The notes under the pieces were generated by a model. It was not told the origin of the DNA, did not search any database, and saw only the letters and a program-made list of their open reading frames with translations. A stretch of 64,000 nt of DNA, taken from contig CAZAER010000011.1 of the NCBI GenBank assembly GCA_964484195.1, forward strand, positions 101,341-165,340, written 5' to 3'. This stretch comes from JALHOP01 sp964484195 (GTDB lineage Bacteria; Myxococcota; XYA12-FULL-58-9; JALHOP01). The translations under genes were made by a program, and so were the position numbers. Positions 60,951 to 64,000 of this stretch are shown here, piece after piece; the first letter of the stretch is position 1, and each line of letters starts with the position of its first letter.

Positions 60951-61862
60951 CTAATGCGGACGAAAGGGATCCGCTGGTAACGGGATGCGCTCGCTTTCGC
61001 CGGGCACCTTGGCGAAGCGCTCGGCCTGCCAGTCCTCCGCGGCTTGATTGATGCGCTCTGGGCTCGACGAGACGAAGTTCCAGTAGATGTGACGCTTCTC
61101 GGCGAGCGGCTCGCCGCCGACGCAGATGAGGCGCGCCCCAGCAGGGGCTTGCACGACGACCTCGGCGCCAGGGCGCAAGACGATCAGTTGATTGGTTGCG
61201 AAGTCGCCATCCTGACCTTCGACGCGCACCGAGCCCTCGATGACGTAGACGGCGCGCTCGATGTGCTCGGACGGCACGCGGTAGCGAGCGCCGGCTCGCA
61301 GCGCGACGTCGACATAGAGGGTGTCGCTGAACACGGTCACCGGGGAGCGCATACCCTCGGCGGTGCCAGCGACGACGCGGACCTTGGCACCTTCCGCTTC
61401 GGCGGACGGGATGGTGCCCTCGGTGTAGTGGACGAAGCTCGGCGCGACTTCCTCGGAGACCTTCGGGAGCGCAAGCCAGGTCTGCACGCCGAACAAGGTA
61501 TGGCCGGCGGCGCGGGTGTCGGGCGCGGTGCGCTCGGAGTGCACGATCCCCGAGCCCGCGATCATCCAGTTCACGGCCCCGGGGCGGATGGCCTGCGTCG
61601 AGCCGACGCTATCGCGGTGCATGATCTCGCCCTGCAGGAGATAGGTGAGAGTCGCGAGACCGATGTGGGGATGCGGCCGGACGTCGAGTCCTTTCCCGGC
61701 GTCGAAGACCACCTCGCCCATCTGATCGAAGAACACGAATGGCCCGACCATGCGCCGCTGGGCGGAGGGCAGGGCGCGCCGCACCTTGAAGCCGTCACCC
61801 AGGTCACGCGTGGGCGGCAGGATGACCATCTCGACTCCGGTGGCAGATGTGCTGATGCTCAT
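60951..61862 (-). CDS. Pirin-family protein
   Basis: 303 residues from ATG 61862 (MSISTSATGVEMVILPPTRD). It has two cupin-like halves. The pirin metal site is visible in RPHPHIGLATLTYLLQGE and later GIVHSE. Bacterial pirins range from quercetinases to regulators; which one this is cannot be told from the sequence. It is divergent from argH, 51 bases away. The longer frame upstream is antisense of argH. Confidence 0.92.
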   Translation of the reverse strand: MSISTSATGVEMVILPPTRDLGDGFKVRRALPSAQRRMVGPFVFFDQMGEVVFDAGKGLDVRPHPHIGLATLTYLLQGEIMHRDSVGSTQAIRPGAVNWMIAGSGIVHSERTAPDTRAAGHTLFGVQTWLALPKVSEEVAPSFVHYTEGTIPSAEAEGAKVRVVAGTAEGMRSPVTVFSDTLYVDVALRAGARYRVPSEHIERAVYVIEGSVRVEGQDGDFATNQLIVLRPGAEVVVQAPAGARLICVGGEPLAEKRHIYWNFVSSSPERINQAAEDWQAERFAKVPGESERIPLPADPFRPH

Positions 61863-61913
61863 GGCCCTTCTTACCCTTGCCGAGGCCGGCCCACACGTCA
61901 TACAGCCCAAGCG

Positions 61914-63287
61914 ATGAGCGACAAGAAGACGACGTTGTGGAGTGGCGCTTCCGTGATGCATCCGGCGCTTGCCGCGCTGTCGGAGTCGCTGGCGCAAGAC
62001 CTGCCGCTCGCCGACGCCGACTTGCGCGCCTCGGCGGTCTACGCTCGTGGCCTTGCCCGCTGCGGCGTACTCACCAAAGACGAAGGCGAGACCCTGGCCA
62101 ACGGGCTGATGGCGCTGCGCGAAGAGCTCACCGACGGAACGTGGCTGCCGGCCGACGTGGAAGACATTCACGCCGCCATCGAGAGCGAACTCACCAAGCG
62201 CCACGGTGACGTCGGCGCGAAGCTCCACACCGGCCGCAGCCGCAACGATCAAGTCGCGACGGCTTTTCGTTTGGCGGCCCGTGAGCGCGTCGATGGCCTC
62301 ATCGCCGGCATCAAGGCGGTGCAAAGCGCTTTGGTTCAGCGAGCCGAAGACGAGATCGACACCTTGATGCCTTCGTACACGCACATGCAGCGAGCGCAGC
62401 CCATCCGCCTCGCGCACTGGCTGCTCGCGCACTTCTTCATGCTCGAGCGCGATGTCGAGCGCATGCGGAGCGCGCGCGCGATGGCGAATGTTTTACCGCT
62501 GGGCTCGGGCGCGGTGAGTGGGCATCCGTTCGCCATCGATCGTGCTTGGCTCGCCAAGGAGCTCGGCTTCGAACGGCCGACCGACAACAGCCTCGATGCG
62601 GTCGGCGACCGCGACTACGTTTGCGATATCATCTACGCCTGCAGCATGGCGGCGCTGCATCTCTCGCGATTCGCCGAAGAGATGGTGGTGTGGAGCAGTG
62701 CCGAGTTCGCGTTCTTGCGCTGGCCCGACGCACTGGCCACCGGCTCATCGCTCATGCCCAACAAGAAAAATCCCGACCTCGCCGAGCTGGTGCGCGGCCA
62801 GGCGGGCCCCATGCTCGGCGACCTGACCAGCATTCTCGTGCTCGTGAAGGGATTGCCGATCAGCTACCAGCGCGATTTGCAGGAAGACAAACCACCGCTG
62901 TGGCGAGCAACCAGCCGCTTGGCGACCAGCCTGCGGGCAATGGAAGCCGCTTGTTTGCTCGTCGACTTCGACCGCCAGCGGATGGCATCCGCTTTATCGG
63001 ACGACGTGCTCGCGACCGAGGTTGCCGATCGCATGGTGGCGAGGGGAATTCCCTTTCGCAAAGCGCACCACGGGGTCGCGGCGATCATGGGCCGGGTTCG
63101 CGAGGGCAAAGACGATTTCAAGAGCCTCGCGAAGGCGAACGATTTGCCGGAGCCGCTCATTCAGGCGGATTTTGCGAGCTTGGATATGCTGGCGGCGATT
63201 GAGCGGAGGACGGCGGTGGGGGGGACGGCGAAGACGGCGGTGGAGGGGCAGTTGGGGAGGGCGAGGGAGTTGATTGAGAGGAAGTAG
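61914..63287 (+). CDS. argH: Argininosuccinate lyase
   Basis: 457 residues from ATG 61914. It has the fumarase-superfamily signature GSSLMPNKKNPD and the substrate loops KLHTGRSRNDQVAT and PSYTHMQRAQPIRLAHW. It cleaves argininosuccinate to arginine and fumarate. The family is a tetramer, and the length is normal. No other arg genes are nearby. It is followed by the heptanucleotide repeat. Confidence 0.96.
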   Translation: MSDKKTTLWSGASVMHPALAALSESLAQDLPLADADLRASAVYARGLARCGVLTKDEGETLANGLMALREELTDGTWLPADVEDIHAAIESELTKRHGDVGAKLHTGRSRNDQVATAFRLAARERVDGLIAGIKAVQSALVQRAEDEIDTLMPSYTHMQRAQPIRLAHWLLAHFFMLERDVERMRSARAMANVLPLGSGAVSGHPFAIDRAWLAKELGFERPTDNSLDAVGDRDYVCDIIYACSMAALHLSRFAEEMVVWSSAEFAFLRWPDALATGSSLMPNKKNPDLAELVRGQAGPMLGDLTSILVLVKGLPISYQRDLQEDKPPLWRATSRLATSLRAMEAACLLVDFDRQRMASALSDDVLATEVADRMVARGIPFRKAHHGVAAIMGRVREGKDDFKSLAKANDLPEPLIQADFASLDMLAAIERRTAVGGTAKTAVEGQLGRARELIERK

Positions 63288-63293
63288 AGGGAG

Positions 63294-63433
63294 GTCGGAC
63301 GTCGGACATCGGACGTCGGACGTCGGACGTCGGACATCGGACGTCGGGCATCGGACATCGGACGTCGGGCATCGGACATCGGACATCGGACGTCGGGCAT
63401 CGGACATCGGACGTCGGGCATCGGACATCGGAC
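63294..63433. repeat. Heptanucleotide tandem repeat, left part (20 units)
   Basis: Twenty contiguous 7-base units of the form RTCGGRC: mainly ATCGGAC and GTCGGAC, with GTCGGGC in the later part, where ATCGGAC-ATCGGAC-GTCGGGC approaches a 21-base period. It starts six bases after the argH stop and runs into the gap of Ns. It has no spacers. As 7 is not a multiple of 3, it reads as different repeating peptides in each frame, so the open frames crossing it are artefacts. Confidence 0.95.
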
Positions 63434-63533
63434 NNNNNNNNNNNNNNNNNNNNNNNNNNNNNNNNNNNNNNNNNNNNNNNNNNNNNNNNNNNNNNNNNNN
63501 NNNNNNNNNNNNNNNNNNNNNNNNNNNNNNNNN
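63434..63533. other. Assembly gap (100 Ns)
   Basis: Exactly 100 N characters, a standard scaffold placeholder. It falls inside the repeat tract, so the repeat length is unknown and probably underestimated. Confidence 0.99.
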
Positions 63534-63554
63534 ATCGGACATCGGACATCGGGC
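63534..63554. repeat. Heptanucleotide tandem repeat, right part (3 units)
   Basis: ATCGGAC, ATCGGAC and ATCGGGC continue the phase after the gap. The tract then ends at GTCCGGCTCGG. Confidence 0.9.
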
Positions 63555-63599
63555 GTCCGGCTCGGATCCTCACTGACGTCGTCGGGTCCGCAGCTCGTT

Positions 63600-63688
63600 C
63601 CCTCCTCCGTTGCGGCCTCGGCGGGAGGCCCATTCGCCTTCGGCCACCGGGGGTGTGGGCCTCCCGCCGAGGCCACAACGGAGGAGGG
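63600..63688. repeat. 33-bp inverted repeat before the four-helix-bundle gene
   Basis: The arm at 63600-63632 is the reverse complement of 63656-63688 with one mismatch, around a 23-base loop. The right arm includes the gene's Shine-Dalgarno GGAGGAGG. The 405 bases between argH and the next start hold only this structure, the heptamer repeats and the gap; no other gene is visible. Confidence 0.9.
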
Positions 63689-63692
63689 CGAA

Positions 63693-64000
63693 GTGAGGTT
63701 TGCGGAGACCGTCATCTACCAGAAAGCGCTCGAGCTAGTCGGGGTCGGGCACCAAGTCATCCAACAGCTTCCACCAGGCTGCGGCTTTCTCGCGGACCAA
63801 CTGCGGCGCGCGAGCGCGTCGGTCGCGCTGAACTTTGCCGAGGGCTACGCAAAGCTTTCGCTCGCGGACCAGCGGCGCTTCTTCACTATCGCGAGAGCCT
63901 CGGCCCAAGAATGCCTCGCAATCTTCGATGTCGCTGAGCGCCTCGGGGCAATCACACCCGAGCTCCACCACCGTGGCGCCGATGTCGGAGATCACCTCGT
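63693..64000 (+). CDS. Four-helix-bundle protein (23S rRNA intervening-sequence type), truncated
   Basis: 102 residues visible from GTG 63693; the 3' end is outside the window. It has the family's helical pattern: YQKALELVGVGHQVIQQLP, FLADQLRRASASVALNFAEG and RRFFTIARASAQECLAIFDV. These proteins are often found as genes inserted in 23S rRNA spacers or as stand-alone copies near repeats. Function unknown. The Shine-Dalgarno is inside the 33-bp inverted repeat. Confidence 0.85.
   Translation, partial: MRFAETVIYQKALELVGVGHQVIQQLPPGCGFLADQLRRASASVALNFAEGYAKLSLADQRRFFTIARASAQECLAIFDVAERLGAITPELHHRGADVGDHL

Noticed and set aside
61044..61913. Plus-strand extension of argH
   Set aside because: It is antisense to the pirin gene; the ArgH family start matches ATG 61914.
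63294..63576. CRISPR array or coding repeat in the heptamer tract
   Set aside because: Units are 7 bases with no spacers, and open frames across it contain the Ns; they are artefacts.

Overview
The window is a GC-rich, densely packed bacterial chromosome segment with about 60 protein genes, one tRNA and one riboswitch. It is probably from a myxobacterium or close relative (Myxococcota). The evidence is a zinc-ribbon/GYF protein like gliding protein AgmX/GltJ, a PilZ-Hsp70 fusion, many lipoproteins with a lipobox Cys, a MYXO-CTERM-like tail, a caspase-family protease, thrombospondin type-3 repeats, FecR-type anti-sigma factors and long antisense shadow frames. This is inference from gene content; no rRNA is present. 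A 100-N gap at 63434-63533 shows the window comes from a scaffolded draft assembly.

Layout. 1-6429 (minus): a chain of mostly overlapping genes, PilZ-Hsp70, nadC, birA, an exported protein, a MshEN-REC-TPR response regulator and the AgmX-like gene cut by the window edge. 6466-10152 (plus): a membrane protein, two lipoproteins (one with calcium-binding TSP3 repeats) and an exbB-exbD-tonB set. 10238-11841: a small protein coupled to an NtrC-type sigma-54 activator. 11857-13368 (minus): a lipoprotein, tRNA-Ala(GGC) and two small proteins. 13502-23301 (plus) is the most distinctive stretch: a lipoprotein closed by a terminator, then ECF sigma factor, anti-sigma-like membrane protein, caspase-family protease with an EF-hand-type loop, a paralogue of the first lipoprotein, and two tandem paralogous zinc-metalloprotease-like lipoproteins.

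23298-31973: an rRNA/tRNA methyltransferase, an exported protein, a RelA/SpoT-fold-like protein, a protein with an EF-hand-type loop and a YkuD-like motif, a GAF-GGDEF diguanylate cyclase, PIN-PhoH, and a LysM/peptidoglycan-binding/lytic-transglycosylase-like protein. 32184-40946: a subtilisin-like lipoprotein, a large MYXO-CTERM-like surface protein overlapping an antisense ElaA-type acetyltransferase, HtrA, and DUF1844 and DUF3105 proteins. 40969-46593: an ABC exporter coupled to opgG, a sugE/gdx guanidinium exporter under a probable guanidine-III riboswitch, AlkC and a propeller-like exported protein. 46673-54195: clpB and a second ECF sigma/FecR cluster with a duplicated FecR-TPR gene. 54246-60949: an acyl-CoA carboxylase pair, an SDR, a BKACE enzyme and ilvA, in a tight run. 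60951-64000: pirin, argH, a heptanucleotide repeat tract with the gap, a 33-bp inverted repeat and a truncated four-helix-bundle gene.

How the genes connect. BirA (2901-3650) would biotinylate the carboxylase at 55847-57721. Two ECF sigma/anti-sigma modules sit among genes for exported proteins, which suggests envelope-stress or surface-remodelling regulons. TonB-ExbBD powers an unknown outer-membrane process. Most other genes are core metabolism (nadC, ilvA, argH) or protein quality control (clpB, htrA, Hsp70).
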